64,000 bases of DNA from Cristatella mucedo (Eukaryota > Bryozoa > Phylactolaemata > Cristatellidae): NCBI GenBank assembly GCA_009760855.2, contig WPIO01000052.1, forward strand, positions 2,544,501 to 2,608,500, in the 5' to 3' direction. The notes beneath the pieces were generated by a model, which was not told the DNA's origin, did no database searches, and was given only the letters and a program-made list of their open reading frames with translations. The translations under genes were made by a program, and so were the position numbers. Shown piece after piece: positions 1-10,650 of the stretch; within the stretch, counting starts at the first letter, position 1; each line of letters opens with the position of its first letter.

Positions 1-112
1 GTTTTATACTGGCCAAGTATCGCTGGAGATGTTCACACCAAGCTGATGCTGCCTAGGTCCCCTTAAGAAGTGATCACAGACCAAGGAACGTTCACGGAAG
101 TGATCTTTACTC
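1..112 (+). mobile_element. Relic of Ty3/gypsy-type integrase
   Basis: The first bases read, in broken frames, as an integrase-like YWPSIAGDV stretch (resembling the end of the H2C2 zinc-binding region) followed shortly by ITDQGTF (resembling the core-domain motif around the second catalytic Asp). A stop codon and an internal deletion separate the two, so this is dead. It is cut by the window edge. It lies in what must be an intron of the upstream FUT8 gene. The match is short and made from family knowledge only. Confidence 0.4.
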
Positions 113-888
113 TTCAGGCAGGAAGGCTTGCTGCATGCAGCTCTAGCAGGCAGTGGAAGCCTCTGAGTCGGGAGTGCAATAGCTGGAAAATTGCGAGTCA
201 ACGACTACGCCTATGCGAGCATTTTTCGGCGACACGGGAAGAAGGCACCGCGGCTGGCTGAAATGTGCTAACCGGAGTGGCTAAGTCCTGGAGGCAGATG
301 GGCATTTGCCACCCCTACTGTGTGGCAGCAACCTGGGCAGCCCCCCCCCCCCGACTCCCACTCCCCCCAACCTTCGCCAGCGACAAAATCGAGTTGGCGT
401 CGAATAGGCACTGTCACTTTTCGCTGTAATTTTTCATAAATTGCAGGCCTAGCCTAAATGAAAATTTCGGGGTGGTGTCTTGCTCCTACATAAGAATCTT
501 GCAGGTCTTTTCCTCACTCCTTATGAAAACCCCGGCTCCAATACAGGCTGCCTAAGCAGCATGCCTACTGAATGCTCAAGACTTGTGCTGGGTTTATTGT
601 ACTAGCTGAGAAACGCCAGCTAGGATTAATAAAAAAACCGTGCCCCTAAATCAGCCGAAGACAGGTACTAGCAGGGCAATGGGCAATGACCCCAAAGGGT
701 ACTGGAAAGCAGTATCACCTAGGTTTTTTTATTGGTCTTGTTTCCTACATGTTTCCTCATTCTCGTGTCCTACATGTCAAAGTGCATGCTGCTATGTAGC
801 CCACAGTGAAGCAGTTCAAGCTGCTTATGTGCTCGGCTGCGGGCGATCCGTGTGAGCACTCAGAACGGAGCTTTTCACCTTTGTGTAG
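113..888. other. Intron sequence of the upstream FUT8 gene, no other feature recognised
   Basis: This stretch precedes the splice acceptor at 887-888. It holds a run of C residues near 341-352 and short open frames with no recognisable product. I searched by eye for the preceding FUT8 exon (the HVRRTDK motif) and did not find it, so that exon lies left of the window. Confidence 0.6.
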
Positions 889-2573
889 GTACCCCAAATA
901 CACGTTCATTGGTGATGTAAGCATAGCTAAGAGTGCTGGGCTGGATCAACGATATGGTGAGGAGTCTCTGCTTGGAGTTATCAAGGACATCCACTTTTTG
1001 TCTTTGTCAGACTACTTAGTGTGTACATTCTCTTCACAGGTAAGAAGTGACGTGGATGTTTTGCTGTGTTCATCTTCTTGGACTGCTTGTTTTGTGATGC
1101 AGATACACACAGGTGGTATGTCCCTGCATGATAATGAACTCAGCTAGCTACTCATGCAGTAGGGGCAGGGTAGGATCGGTGTCCTCGGTAGCTGTAACTA
1201 CAGAGTGCGGCTTTTTATTTGACTATATTTTGTTACCCTGCCATGGTAGGTGAGATGTGGGTGGGTAGTGTACACTCTTTTGCGCTGTTTGCTGCTTCAT
1301 TGATCTATATCCAAAGCATGGGCGGTCACGTAGATTTGCGATGTGTTTGTTATCGGCCATCGAGTTATTAGACAGGCCAGCAGCATGTGTCATTTTGCCG
1401 TTGGTGTGTGCTGTGTAAGTGTTGCTATGCACTGTCTGCTCATTCACAGCACGAGCAGGTTAACCATAAAAATGGATTCATTGCATCCACATTACTTAAC
1501 TGCCTCCACTTTTAGTGTTACCTAGGGCACCTCATGTATTTCTATCAGCAGAAGAGCCCAAGTATCTCCCAAAAAACTGGACTGGCAGACCGGATTACTT
1601 GATTCTGAATTATCTCTTCCTCATCTCCGGGCAAGCCTACATAGATCATGTTGCTGCCAATGTTTCTTAGGTCTGGTGGTTTGACTTAGATACTTTATAG
1701 ATGTCTGGCCTGCGCTTCTTTTCCAAGCAAATCACGTGAATGGTTTATGTATACATGGCTAGGACCGCCTACCAGAATTTTTCATTTCATTTGATCTATG
1801 ACGTCCTTTTTCTGGGAGTGACTCTTAGTGCACTGCCGAATGTGGTGGTTGTGCATAGATTGTGTTCATATACATTCATACAGGTATGCCGGGTCGCTTA
1901 TGAAATCATGAATGCCATGCACCCGGATGCTTCTTCCTGGTTCCATTCTCTCGATGATATTTACTACTATGGAGGACAGAATGCACATGAGCAGATCGCC
2001 ATATATGCTCACACTGCCGAAGGCAATGGTATGCAGAGATCGTGCTGGCGATTAAAAGCAGCCTGCAGTGTCGCAAGTGCTTTTGCAATGTGCTTGTTGT
2101 AAGAACTTGAAATTATAGGAAATATACTACAGAGGGGACAGCTGGACGTGCTGCTTGTCCAGTTGAACCACTGGATGCACGTAACTTTTCTGAATGTGGG
2201 GGTTATTGAATCATGTTGTCTTTTCCATCTTGGTGTCAGCTTGAGTTTTACAGCTAAGGAACAGGACTTTAACTGCTGCAGTACATTTATTTACTGACTG
2301 CTTGTAGTTGCTGTGCATGGCTTAATAGACAAGTTCTGTCTATGCTTCTCATCATCTTTGATATGTTCTTCAATTCGTTTTCCAGATGAAATCGACCTCC
2401 AACCCGGTGACATAGTCGGCGTGGCTGGTAATCACTGGGATGGGTTCTCCAAAGGTCAGAACAGACGAACAGGAAGGGTTGGCCTCTATCCGTCGTACAA
2501 GGTCAGGGATAAGACTGTCATTGTCAAATATCCCACATATAGTGACGTTACCGTTGTCCACCATGACTGGTGA
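889..2573 (+). CDS. FUT8: Alpha-(1,6)-fucosyltransferase, 3' end of gene (upstream tandem paralog, A)
   Basis: Three terminal coding exons: 889-1039, 1884-2028 and 2386-2573 (stop TGA 2571-2573), with GT-AG introns and matching phases. FUT8 transfers fucose from GDP-fucose to the innermost GlcNAc of N-glycans in the Golgi lumen. The first exon encodes YPKYTFIGD to DIHFLS and CTFSSQ, the end of the GT-B-like catalytic domain, including the conserved Asp of DIHF and the Ser of FSSQ. The second encodes [17 protein letters not shown] to YAHTAE, including the second Cys of the LVC..VC disulfide pair. The third is the C-terminal SH3 domain ([20 protein letters not shown] to VGLYPSYKV), which keeps the GNHWDG signature of animal FUT8. 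The start and catalytic exons are outside the window, so this is partial by truncation, not broken. Spacing to the second FUT8 gene is about 9.6 kb, same strand. Confidence 0.94.
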
Positions 2574-4295
2574 ACGCAAGGACCGGCAGGCCATGGACTC
2601 AACACTAGCAAACAAATAGCTCAGTAATGGCTACAGGCTGAGGCTGATGCTGCCATGGAGACCACGACCGGCTTCTGCCTCTTTGCACAGAGCACTGGCT
2701 GTCCTTCTGTGAAAGCAGTGCTGCGCCATGTTGCCATGTGCCTACCCCAGTGATCAGTTGTCGGGTTGTGCACCACCGCAACCTCAGAGCAAGCTTTTCA
2801 TGTAATATCTATTCAAGTCATTCCCTTGCGGAGCTACTTCTCTTCCGCAGCATATGACTTTTTACAGGCTCCGTGACCTTTAGGCTATGCACAGGTCTTG
2901 ATGACGGCTGCTTCACAGGCCGTCTGAAGAAGAATCGCCTCTTGCTATGCATGGCTAGTCTCACATTCGAGACAAGGTCCTTATTATTTTGGAAGGTTGC
3001 CCATTTTTAGTGGTTGTTAGCAGGGGTGGTGACTCTTTATCCTTTTCAGCGTTGTGTGCCTTGTTTTGTTCTCAAAGCATTGTCTATGCACGACCAAAAG
3101 ACATTCACTGACTGATTTAGAGTGTGGCAATTTTCGGGCAACTGCACCTCATTGCACGGTTTTGATGCCTATCACTGCCAGCAGCTGGGATTTATCTGTA
3201 TATCCTGGTCTGTCCTGAAGGCCTTGCCTATTTCGGGTTTCAGCAGCTCTCCTATTTATTTCATACGAGAAATGCATTGCATAATAATTAAATATTTAGC
3301 TAATTACCCGATTCTGTTTCTGCCATTGTAGGGGTGAGCTTCAACGTAACTCATACTGGAAAATGCAATCCCTGTAAGTTTTTTGGGGGTTGGAGTGCTT
3401 TTGCACTGTTAACCTTAATGTGATTCCATTAGGAAAATGTTCTATACGGAAAATAATTCTTGTAGTTGTCGATAGGAATCAAGCTGTTTTTATAGTTACG
3501 TGGTGAAATTCCACTCGGAATTGTATGAATCCTGGCTTCTCGTGGTTCCAGTAGCTTTAGCGACCGCATTCCACTATCAGATTACTTAATGTACAAGTAG
3601 CTTCTGAAGTTTCGAAGAAGCATTTCGATAAGATTTTCGTGAGTCACTTAAACAACGGTGCGCCCGCTAGTTGTGCTACTCCAGCAGGGCTTGGGCCTCA
3701 ATGGAGAGGGGCTTAAGTAATCGTCAGAAGAATAATATACCGAGTGCACCGGCACTCGGTGGCGAAGCCAATGGGGGAAGCTGCCCTCCTGCAGTCTGTG
3801 AAGGAATACCTCAACTTGCTTCGATTGGTTTTAACTTAAGCGAAGCTGGAAGATTTGCGGTTTCGAATCTAGCCATGCAAATCCGCTGGGGCCGATTAGT
3901 CAAGTTGCAGCATACGATATAGCTAATCCGACAGCCAGATTTAGTTAGGCCCTTAAAAAAATCTAGAGCTAAAACGACTGTACTAACCGAAGACACGAAC
4001 TGGCGAGTTGCCCGAATAATATGCTACCGGATGCTGGGCCTGTAGGCAAACGTATGGACTCTTATATTAAGGCACATTTTCAAGTCCCAGCAAATCTGCT
4101 GGGGCTTGAATCGGGAGTCGCGTGTCGGGGCAGGTCACGAGAAGAACTTAGCCATGAAACTGCCAGCCGCGAGCGTTACAGGCGCTGATCTTTGGCTAAC
4201 GTTTTCTTGCCTTTGCTGCGCCGGTTCACTGCAGGCGACGGGGACCTTAGGTGCAGGGACTGCTTTCCCGACGCAGGTCTGGTAGTTTGCTGCAG
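2574..4295 (+). other. 3' UTR and spacer after FUT8 paralog A
   Basis: The 3' UTR of paralog A starts at 2574; I could not fix a polyadenylation site. The rest, to about 4295, has no open frame longer than about 100 codons, and I recognised no repeat family in it. Confidence 0.4.
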
Positions 4296-4299
4296 TTGA

Positions 4300-4745
4300 G
4301 ACGCGTCACGCTACACGGGCCGGCGAAAAAATGTTTGGGGTGTCTAGCCCCAGGCAAATTTTCGAGGCCAACTCGGTATATATGTATCTTCGTCAGTAAC
4401 TCTACAAAGATTATGTGGGTGCTACGCAGGAGAGTTTTGAATAGCACACTCGGTCTAAGCGATTTTCGGTACGCATTCGGTAGCTAACAGACTTCATCTC
4501 ACGCAATAATTAGAAAGTGGGAAGCATAGCAGAGTCAGGATATCAGTTAAGGTAGTGAGTAGCATGGAAGTAGCAGCTCAGGACGCCTGGAAAGGATGAG
4601 CCATAGTCGGCAGCAGGAGAGTAGTTGTCGTTGCGTAAGAATCGTGGAAGCGAGTTCCACAGTCTAGGACCTACAGAGCTCAAACTTCTGTCGCCAACGG
4701 CCTTTAAGCAGAGGAATGGGGCAGCTGATGTATTGTCCATTCAGG
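4300..4745 (-). mobile_element. LINE 3' end, L2/CR1-like, subfamily 2
   Basis: On the minus strand the end of a non-LTR reverse transcriptase ORF reads [20 protein letters not shown], a typical C-terminal motif of L2/CR1/jockey-like elements. It is followed by a 3' UTR ending near 4375. The same 3' UTR (AACTCTCCTGCGTA box) recurs at 13245-13595, 47080-47260 and in degraded form near 54350-54480. The element is strongly 5' truncated. Confidence 0.75.
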
Positions 4746-5149
4746 ACCTGAGGGCACGAGGCTAAAACTGGTGCAGCAGATCAGCTAGGTACAAGGAGCC
4801 TAGCCGTGCGAGCCTTGTGGGTCAGCCTAAGAACTTTGCTCTGTGCCGTTGATCAACCGACAGCCAACCAAGCTCTTTCAGCGAAAGGTACACATGGTCA
4901 AACCTTGGATTTTTAAAATAGCCTTGCAGCCATATTCAGCTGTAGTGGCCTACAGGCTTTTTTGGTAGCCTTGCCAAAAAGGAATTACAACCCGAGACAG
5001 AGCTAATGAGATAGTTGAATTATTTGCCAGCCACCATGCAAGACGGTTCCTAGTCTTAGACAAGGGATCGGACGTGATAGCTGGCTGTGAAAGCAGTCTT
5101 CTTAACGAAGCTTTCAAAATTTAGTGAGCTGTCTAAGAAGGCACTCTTA

Positions 5150-5840
5150 CCAGCACCAAAATGATCTATCAATAATAATAGTAATAATAGTAATGCATTT
5201 GATATAGCACTCAATCTCTTTCCAGCCACCTTATTTTGCTGCAAAGGAAGCACGATCGAATGGTTAGCGGTAGTATCCGAAATAAACAACAAGAATAACA
5301 TGGTTAGGGTGGCATGCACACGGTCAGCTTGCAAGTATGATTAGTGGCAGCATGCAACAGTGTCAGCAAGCATAAGCACATAAAGGACGAATCACAGGGT
5401 CCCGTTAAATCCTGTGATAAATATATGCGTTTTTAGTTTCTTTTTAAATCGGACAAGTCAGGAGATGCCGTGACACAAGTCGGGAGGGAGTTCCACGCTT
5501 TTGGGGCATGCGAACTGAAGGCACGGTCTCCCAATTTGTACGAGGTACGGGTGAAACTCCGACCATATTGTGAAGGTCCCACAACGGCAACATCCATTAA
5601 AAGAGCAACACCTTAGCACCTCCGCTGGGCCTTGATGTAAGACTCCTTACGGAAGAGCACGAATCCCATCAGCCGAGGGCTTTAAGCGAATTAACGATAT
5701 AGACGAACCCAAGACGGGCTACGACTCGTTTGGTCCGAGAGAATAACGACTGCACCTGCGTTTCGGAGTGCAGCTGAAGTAGCTCAAGCCTCTACCTACG
5801 ACCTCTCACCCTTTGAGAGAAGCGAGGGACCGAAAGCGTC
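5150..5840 (-). mobile_element. LINE 3' end, L2-like, subfamily 1
   Basis: Minus-strand relic of the end of the reverse transcriptase ORF (GDRAF..APKAWNSLP region around 5460-5530). It is followed by a 3' UTR with repeated CTGACACTGTGCATG-like boxes and a terminal AGAGATTGAG-type tail next to an ATT/TTA repeat (5165-5200). Degenerate, no intact frame. Confidence 0.7.
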
Positions 5841-6690
5841 GAAAAGTCAAAAGTCAAACTGAGAACGTGCTGCAGCTCTGCGCTCCTCTCTGCTCTGGCT
5901 GCTCCTCTCTGCTACTCTCCTCTTCTCTGCGCTACCACAACAACGAGGTACCCTGTTGGCTTTAGGGGTCCGCGCCTTCAGCGTTCAGGCCACCGCTAGA
6001 GATTGCAGGCATACCGTAGGGTCTACTATTTCGATATTTCGGCGATTCTTTTCGCTTTAGCCGGTGGCACCACTTTGCTCTGCATAAGGCGTGGCGTGCC
6101 CCACAGCCCGTTAGCCCCCACTAGCCGGTCCGCAGTTTTAGCTTTTAGCTTCGACCTCCAGTTACGACAGGGAATTTTTTTTAACGCACGCTAGTCCCAC
6201 GTGTCACAATAGCCGGCAGAGCGCCGGAAGCGGGGGGGGGAGAGGAAAGACGATTGTGCGTTGCAAATCTAGTCAGGCTGCCAGGCGCGACGTAGCACCG
6301 TCGTTCCTCACCTCGGCGACAATGTAGAAAATGCCTGCGTATTTAGGTTGTCCGGGTCTGTGACTCTGGAGAGCACGTTTAAGCGGTGGCGGAATGATAG
6401 CAGCTGCAGTCATTAACAAGCCTCATTCCTGGCTATACAAACGATCCATTTTACGTAGCTCAACTTCCGTAAAGAGCTCGGATTCAGACTCGTTGCTGAA
6501 GAGCGTTAGTACGCTTCCCAAACTTGCATTCCTGCCAGCTTAGTCCGGTCAAGCCGAGGCTACGAGTGTGGACTAGCTCAACGACATCAAGCTTTGTATG
6601 TAACCAATCATCCGAGACGCTTCTAAAGCGCCAGGTACAAGGCTCGGTGTCATTCCTTTTCGGATGACGCACAGATTTCCGTGCGACGCA
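5841..6690. other. Spacer, nothing recognised
   Basis: GC-rich spacer with a nine-base G run near 6231. Only short open frames of chance type. No family recognised. Confidence 0.4.
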
Positions 6691-6699
6691 CAGCTGCGC

Positions 6700-7438
6700 C
6701 TGTGCTTTGATCGCTCCCAGCCTTCAAGCAAGTCAAACTCATCTCCCTGCACTGCATATATTTTGGGCATTCAATATTTGGATGGCAAACAACTTTCTCA
6801 AATTGAATGAAGATAAAACCAACTTACTAACAGAGGACAAACCTGATGTTGCTCAGAAATTGGAAAACCTATCTCTCAAAATGGGCCCTGCCAGCATATC
6901 TTCTGCGGCCTCAGCACGAAGTTCTAGTGTCTTGTTCCAAAGTGACCTTTCACTAGACGACCACTTCAGCCCATAGTCAAGTCTGCCTACTTTCAGCTAC
7001 AAGCAATTGCGAAATTTCTGGCCCGGCTTAGGCCACATCCAAGTTGGTTCCAGCGTCTGTTCAATCCCTTCTCGGCTTCTGTAACTTATCATTTGCAGGT
7101 CGTTCAACCGATGCAATAAGGCGTTTGGAATTTGCGTAAAACTCAGAAACTCGGATTGTCTGTCCTGAATATTGTGGCCTCCACATTCCACCACTTGTCG
7201 CCGTTCAGTAATGGCTACTCTTCAAGTAGCGTATCGACTTCAAGGTTACGCCACTGACGTTCTCACTCAGGTCGTTTAGCAGGGCATAGAATCAACCTAA
7301 AATACATGAGAGACCATGCCTTTTTGTTCGCAAGTTCCTAAAGCCTGGAACTCACCCCCCCCCGACTGACGGTGCGGCATCCCCGGACTTGACGACGCGT
7401 AAACTGATACTAAAGACTCCCGCGTTCCTCTTAGTATT
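6700..7438 (+). mobile_element. LINE reverse transcriptase relic, split by an LTR element
   Basis: Degenerate plus-strand reverse transcriptase C-terminal half, colinear with 27440-28250 of the large LINE ([34 protein letters not shown]). It is full of stops and indels. The LTR retrotransposon at 7439-9682 interrupts it just after the CAGTATT-like point of the LINE 3' region. The LINE 3' UTR resumes at 9683 and can be followed to about 9780 (TGCTTATACGTGCTGACAG). Confidence 0.7.
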
Positions 7439-7725
7439 TGTTATGCGCGCCTGCGGCTTTTCTGCTGTAATTAGCGAAGCGTCTGACACTAATGCACGCA
7501 CGCCTCACCTGCGGCCAAAAGTTAAGTCGTTGAAGCAGCGAAGCGTCAGGCCACCGATGCAGGCTATACTTCGCGTCGTCTGCCGTGATTGATTGGGCTC
7601 CCACATAGATATGTGTCCGTTGAGAGTAATAAATGAGAGAGTCGTTTACGGCGCGAAGTGCGCCCGCTGTGTCTCCGTGAGAATGCCACTAGAGCAGCCG
7701 CCGCCGAAGACACTGTCATACAACA
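7439..7725 (+). repeat. 5' long terminal repeat
   Basis: 287 bp, TGT...CA ends. It contains AGTAATAAATGAGAG (7626-7640), an AATAAA-like polyadenylation signal present at the equivalent place in the 3' LTR (AGTAATAAAGGAGAG). Differs from the 3' LTR by substitutions and small indels. Confidence 0.85.
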
Positions 7726-7727
7726 AC

Positions 7728-7739
7728 TGGTATCAGAGA
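7728..7739 (+). other. Primer-binding site of the LTR element
   Basis: TGGTATCAGAGA directly after the 5' LTR. TGGTATCAGAG is the usual complement of the initiator-methionine tRNA 3' end used by many LTR retrotransposons. Confidence 0.75.
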
Positions 7740-7885
7740 ACAGTTTGCTCGAGCCAAAAAGAGTACCAAACCTTCTATGGTTAGATGGGACGCCTATACT
7801 GAGGTACGAGATGTTTAACGGCAGAACGCACTTTACGTCTTGGCTTCTAATGCTAGAGAAGGCTGCAGCTAGGCGTTGCCGTTAA
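7740..7885 (+). pseudogene. Possible gag-like N-terminal fragment of the LTR element
   Basis: An open stretch after the primer-binding site encodes PNLLWLDGTPILRYEMFNG and FTSWLLMLEKAA before a stop at 7883-7885. A W-L-LE pattern like this is seen near the start of Ty3-type Gag proteins. This is a weak family resemblance, and it may be the remains of a gag frame. Confidence 0.3.
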
Positions 7886-8004
7886 AAAATGTTGCACCGG
7901 TGTGTCTGGGCGATAACGCGATACACGGTTGGGGTGATCAGCCGGCCGACGTAAAGTAAGATTACCACAAGCTGCAAAACGAGTTAATTCTGATCTTCTC
8001 GCGG

Positions 8005-8811
8005 TTGACGGATGAGGAGGCCGAGCTTGAGGCCGAGAGGTTTCGGCTGGAGCAGGAGCAGCTCGCCGGAATCGAGACCGGGACAAAGCTAGGCGACGAG
8101 CCAGCTTCAGTGCCGGTTGATCCCACCGTCAACTGCCCGCAAGAGCCAGATAGACGAGCGGAACTCATTCAGCGGCCGCAGCTATGCGACGGCAATACCG
8201 GTGAAGGAAGCGGGTGTGGGACAGCTTCCGAGATAGTAGCCGCAACAGCAGGAGAGTGCCAGAACAACGTAAGTGCGCAGCGGCAGCAGCCAGAGACGAA
8301 TGGGGTGCAGCATGCGACGGCTTCCAGCGGCGATGCGGTAGGCGGTCAGCGGCGACGCGATAGCCGCCTGCGAAAAGGCGCCGGCGGCCCAAGCGAGCGA
8401 CGTCTCGGCGGCGAAGCGCAGCAGCGAGAGCGTCGTAGCGGGGGAGAGCGTCTCGGCGGCGAAGAGCGGCCGCGAGGGCGACGTCTCGGCCGCGCGGGGC
8501 TCAGCGACGGCAGCTTCTTGGTGGTGGAGAGCACCTGCACGAGCGCCACGGCCCAGAGTGCGGAGGAGCGACGGAAGATAGCGGTCGGCGGCGAGGCGAC
8601 AGCAGCCTGCGACCAGGCCCAGGCAGCCCGTGAGAGCGACGTCTTTGGCTGCGAAGCGCAGCAGCGCGACCGTCGTGGCGGCGGAGAGCATCTCAGCGGC
8701 CGCAGAGAGCAGCGCCGAGAGCGTCTCGGCGGTGAAGGGCACCCGCACGAGCGTCTCGGTGCAGAGCGCAGGAGGAGCACCGCGAGATGGCGGTCAGCGG
8801 CAAGGCGATAG
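8005..8811 (+). CDS. Internal ORF of the LTR element, Arg/Glu/Gly-rich repeat protein, function unknown
   Basis: A 268-codon open frame fills the middle of the LTR element. It opens with a charged, helix-prone segment (EEAELEAERFRLEQEQLAG). From about residue 110 it becomes low complexity, built from repeated units such as RLGGEAQQRERR, with imperfect DNA repeats (units around GAGCGTCTCGGCGGCGAAG) running to about 8930 in shifting frames. It could be a degenerate gag-derived frame or simply a frame kept open by GC-rich tandem repeats. The minus-strand frames here are shadows. No homolog recognised. Confidence 0.35.
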   Translation: MTDEEAELEAERFRLEQEQLAGIETGTKLGDEPASVPVDPTVNCPQEPDRRAELIQRPQLCDGNTGEGSGCGTASEIVAATAGECQNNVSAQRQQPETNGVQHATASSGDAVGGQRRRDSRLRKGAGGPSERRLGGEAQQRERRSGGERLGGEERPRGRRLGRAGLSDGSFLVVESTCTSATAQSAEERRKIAVGGEATAACDQAQAARESDVFGCEAQQRDRRGGGEHLSGRREQRRERLGGEGHPHERLGAERRRSTARWRSAARR

Positions 8812-9397
8812 CAGCCTGCGACGAGGTGCAGGCTGCTCGCGAGAGAAGCAGCGAGAGTTTCACTGTGGCGAAGCACAGTTTCACTGTGGCGAAGAGCACC
8901 TGCTAGAGCGTCTCGGTGCAGAGCGAAGAGCACCACAATCGCGAGATCGACTCGGCGGAGTGGAACTCCCGAGAACGGCGAGGCCATGATGAACCTGAGT
9001 GTTTTTCGCAGGGCGGGATCGGCCTGCGACGTGCGCATGTGACCGGCCATCGGGGCTCGCACGGAGGTGACCTACGGGAACCGCCTGACGGTAGGAGCGG
9101 TGCCACACCTTTGCTTAAAGGTGGGCAGCATCTATGACCGGCTGCTCTCGAGGGGCAGAGCTGATGTGCACCTCCTGCGAGTGGCTGTCGCGTGGCCTGC
9201 ACCCCACCAAAGCCGGTCGAAGCTCGTTAATGTTAAATTAATATCCTGACAGAGCCCCAAAGACGCACCGCTGGACAGGACACCGCTTGAGCAGGCGGAA
9301 GTGGGGAACGTGGGGAGCCAATGGCTACAAAACTTTCCAGTCGTAAGGGCCACCCTCTCCCCAGCCAGGCTGGTGGACTATGAAATCTAATTTCTAT

Positions 9398-9408
9398 GGG
9401 GGAAGGGA
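9398..9408 (+). other. Polypurine tract of the LTR element
   Basis: GGGGGAAGGGA three bases before the 3' LTR, the usual position for the plus-strand primer. Confidence 0.7.
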
Positions 9409-9411
9409 CGT

Positions 9412-9682
9412 TGTGTGCGCCTGCGGCTTTTGTTAATTGTAGTTAGCGAAGCGCCTGACACTAATGTACATGCCTCAACTGTGACCAATAGGTAAGCCAT
9501 TGACGCAGCTCAGTCCAGCGTCGGGCCACTAATGCTGATTATATTTCGCGTCGTCTGCTGCGATTAATCGAGCTCTCGTATATGTGCCCGTTGGTAGTAA
9601 TAAAGGAGAGTCTCGTTTAACTGCCGTGTTTTCATGGGAATCTCACTAGAACAGCCGCCGCCGGAGACACTGTTATGCAACA
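9412..9682 (+). repeat. 3' long terminal repeat
   Basis: 271 bp direct repeat of 7439-7725 with the same TGT and CAACA termini, followed by the TATT target duplication. Confidence 0.85.
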
Positions 9683-9785
9683 TATTTGCTGGATCCTTAG
9701 GAATTGATCTTCGTGTGCTTATACGTGCTGACAGTGTGCATTGTATTACTAAGCATGTTTACGTATATATCTTTTACAGCATATG
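9683..9785 (+). mobile_element. Continuation of the LINE 3' UTR interrupted by the LTR element
   Basis: After the LTR element the sequence resumes as the subfamily 1 LINE 3' UTR (CTTCGTGTGCTTATACGTGC), matching the region near 28275-28320 of the large LINE. Confidence 0.6.
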
Positions 9786-9924
9786 CGATTTCCACAGATT
9801 TCTATCGCAGTCTGCACGGCTTCCCCTACCTAAAAATCCTGGCTTCTCCGCCACCGCCGGCATTCCTCTCAAGACCACTCTGCGTGACTCGAGTAAATGG
9901 TTCTTGGGCAGAATTCATCACCCC

Positions 9925-10650
9925 TCGTTATAATAATAAAATATTTTATATAGTGCCCTCAGAGAACTTACTCTCTTTCTAGGCACTTTACATGTGCTGC
10001 AAAGGAAGCGCGATCGAACGGTTGGTGGTAGCATGTTCAATAAACAACAAGAATAACATGGTTGGGGGTGACATGCACAGTGTCAGCATGCAAATACAGT
10101 TAGCGGCAGCATGCACAGCGTCAGCATGTAAAAGAAAAACACGTAGAGGACGAATCACAGGGATCCACTAAATGCTGTCATGAATAGATGCGTTTTTAGT
10201 TTCTTTAAAATGTGGTCAACTCAGGGGATGTCGTGACGCAAGTCGGAAGTGATTTCTAGGCTTTGGGAGCATACGAATTAAAAGCGAAGTCTCCAAAGTA
10301 TTTGAGGTTAGTACTAAGTATAGGTAAATGATTAGATTCCAAAAAACAATTGGCACGAGCATTCGCCTGGTGGGGGAGTAGATCTGTGAGGTAGGCTCGA
10401 GCCAAAGAATGAAGGGACCTAAAAGTGAATGATAGAATCTTGAAGTCAATGCGTTGCCTGACTGGGAGCCTATGTAGGTCGGCGAGAAGTCGCGAGATGT
10501 GGCAACTGCGACGTTCACGAAAAGACAAGCCTAGCTGCGGAGTTTTTTGCACCAGTTGTAATCGCCCGCCTGATCGCATCGGCCGCTAAACCAGCAAGCA
10601 GTGAGTTACAGAGCTCGAGACCGGCATAAGAGCCTAAACGCTACTAATCC
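9925..10650 (-). mobile_element. LINE 3' end, L2-like, subfamily 1
   Basis: Well-preserved minus-strand copy. The 3' terminus is at about 9925 (TAATAATAATAAAATATT, then the GCGCC/AGAGAACTTACTCTCTTTC tail), followed by the 3' UTR with TGCATGCTGACACTGTGC boxes. The reverse transcriptase C-terminus lies at about 10216-10600 ([35 protein letters not shown]). Frames are broken. Confidence 0.8.

Larger units (their letters stand above)
7439..9682 (+). mobile_element. Complete, non-autonomous LTR retrotransposon
   Basis: A pair of direct repeats, 7439-7725 and 9412-9682, both start TGT and end CAACA and share most of their sequence with several indels. Two bases after the 5' LTR comes TGGTATCAGAGA (7728-7739), which fits a primer-binding site for initiator methionine tRNA. 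Just before the 3' LTR is a purine tract GGGGGAAGGGA (9398-9408). The element is flanked by TATT on both sides (7435-7438 and 9683-9686), a 4 bp target-site duplication. The interior (about 1.7 kb) encodes no protease, reverse transcriptase or integrase that I can see, so mobility would depend on another element. It sits in a LINE relic. LTR divergence suggests it is not recent. Confidence 0.85.

Noticed and set aside
8182-9202. Minus-strand open frames of up to 238 codons opposite the LTR element interior
   Set aside because: Shadows of a GC-rich tandem repeat; no family and no coding logic.
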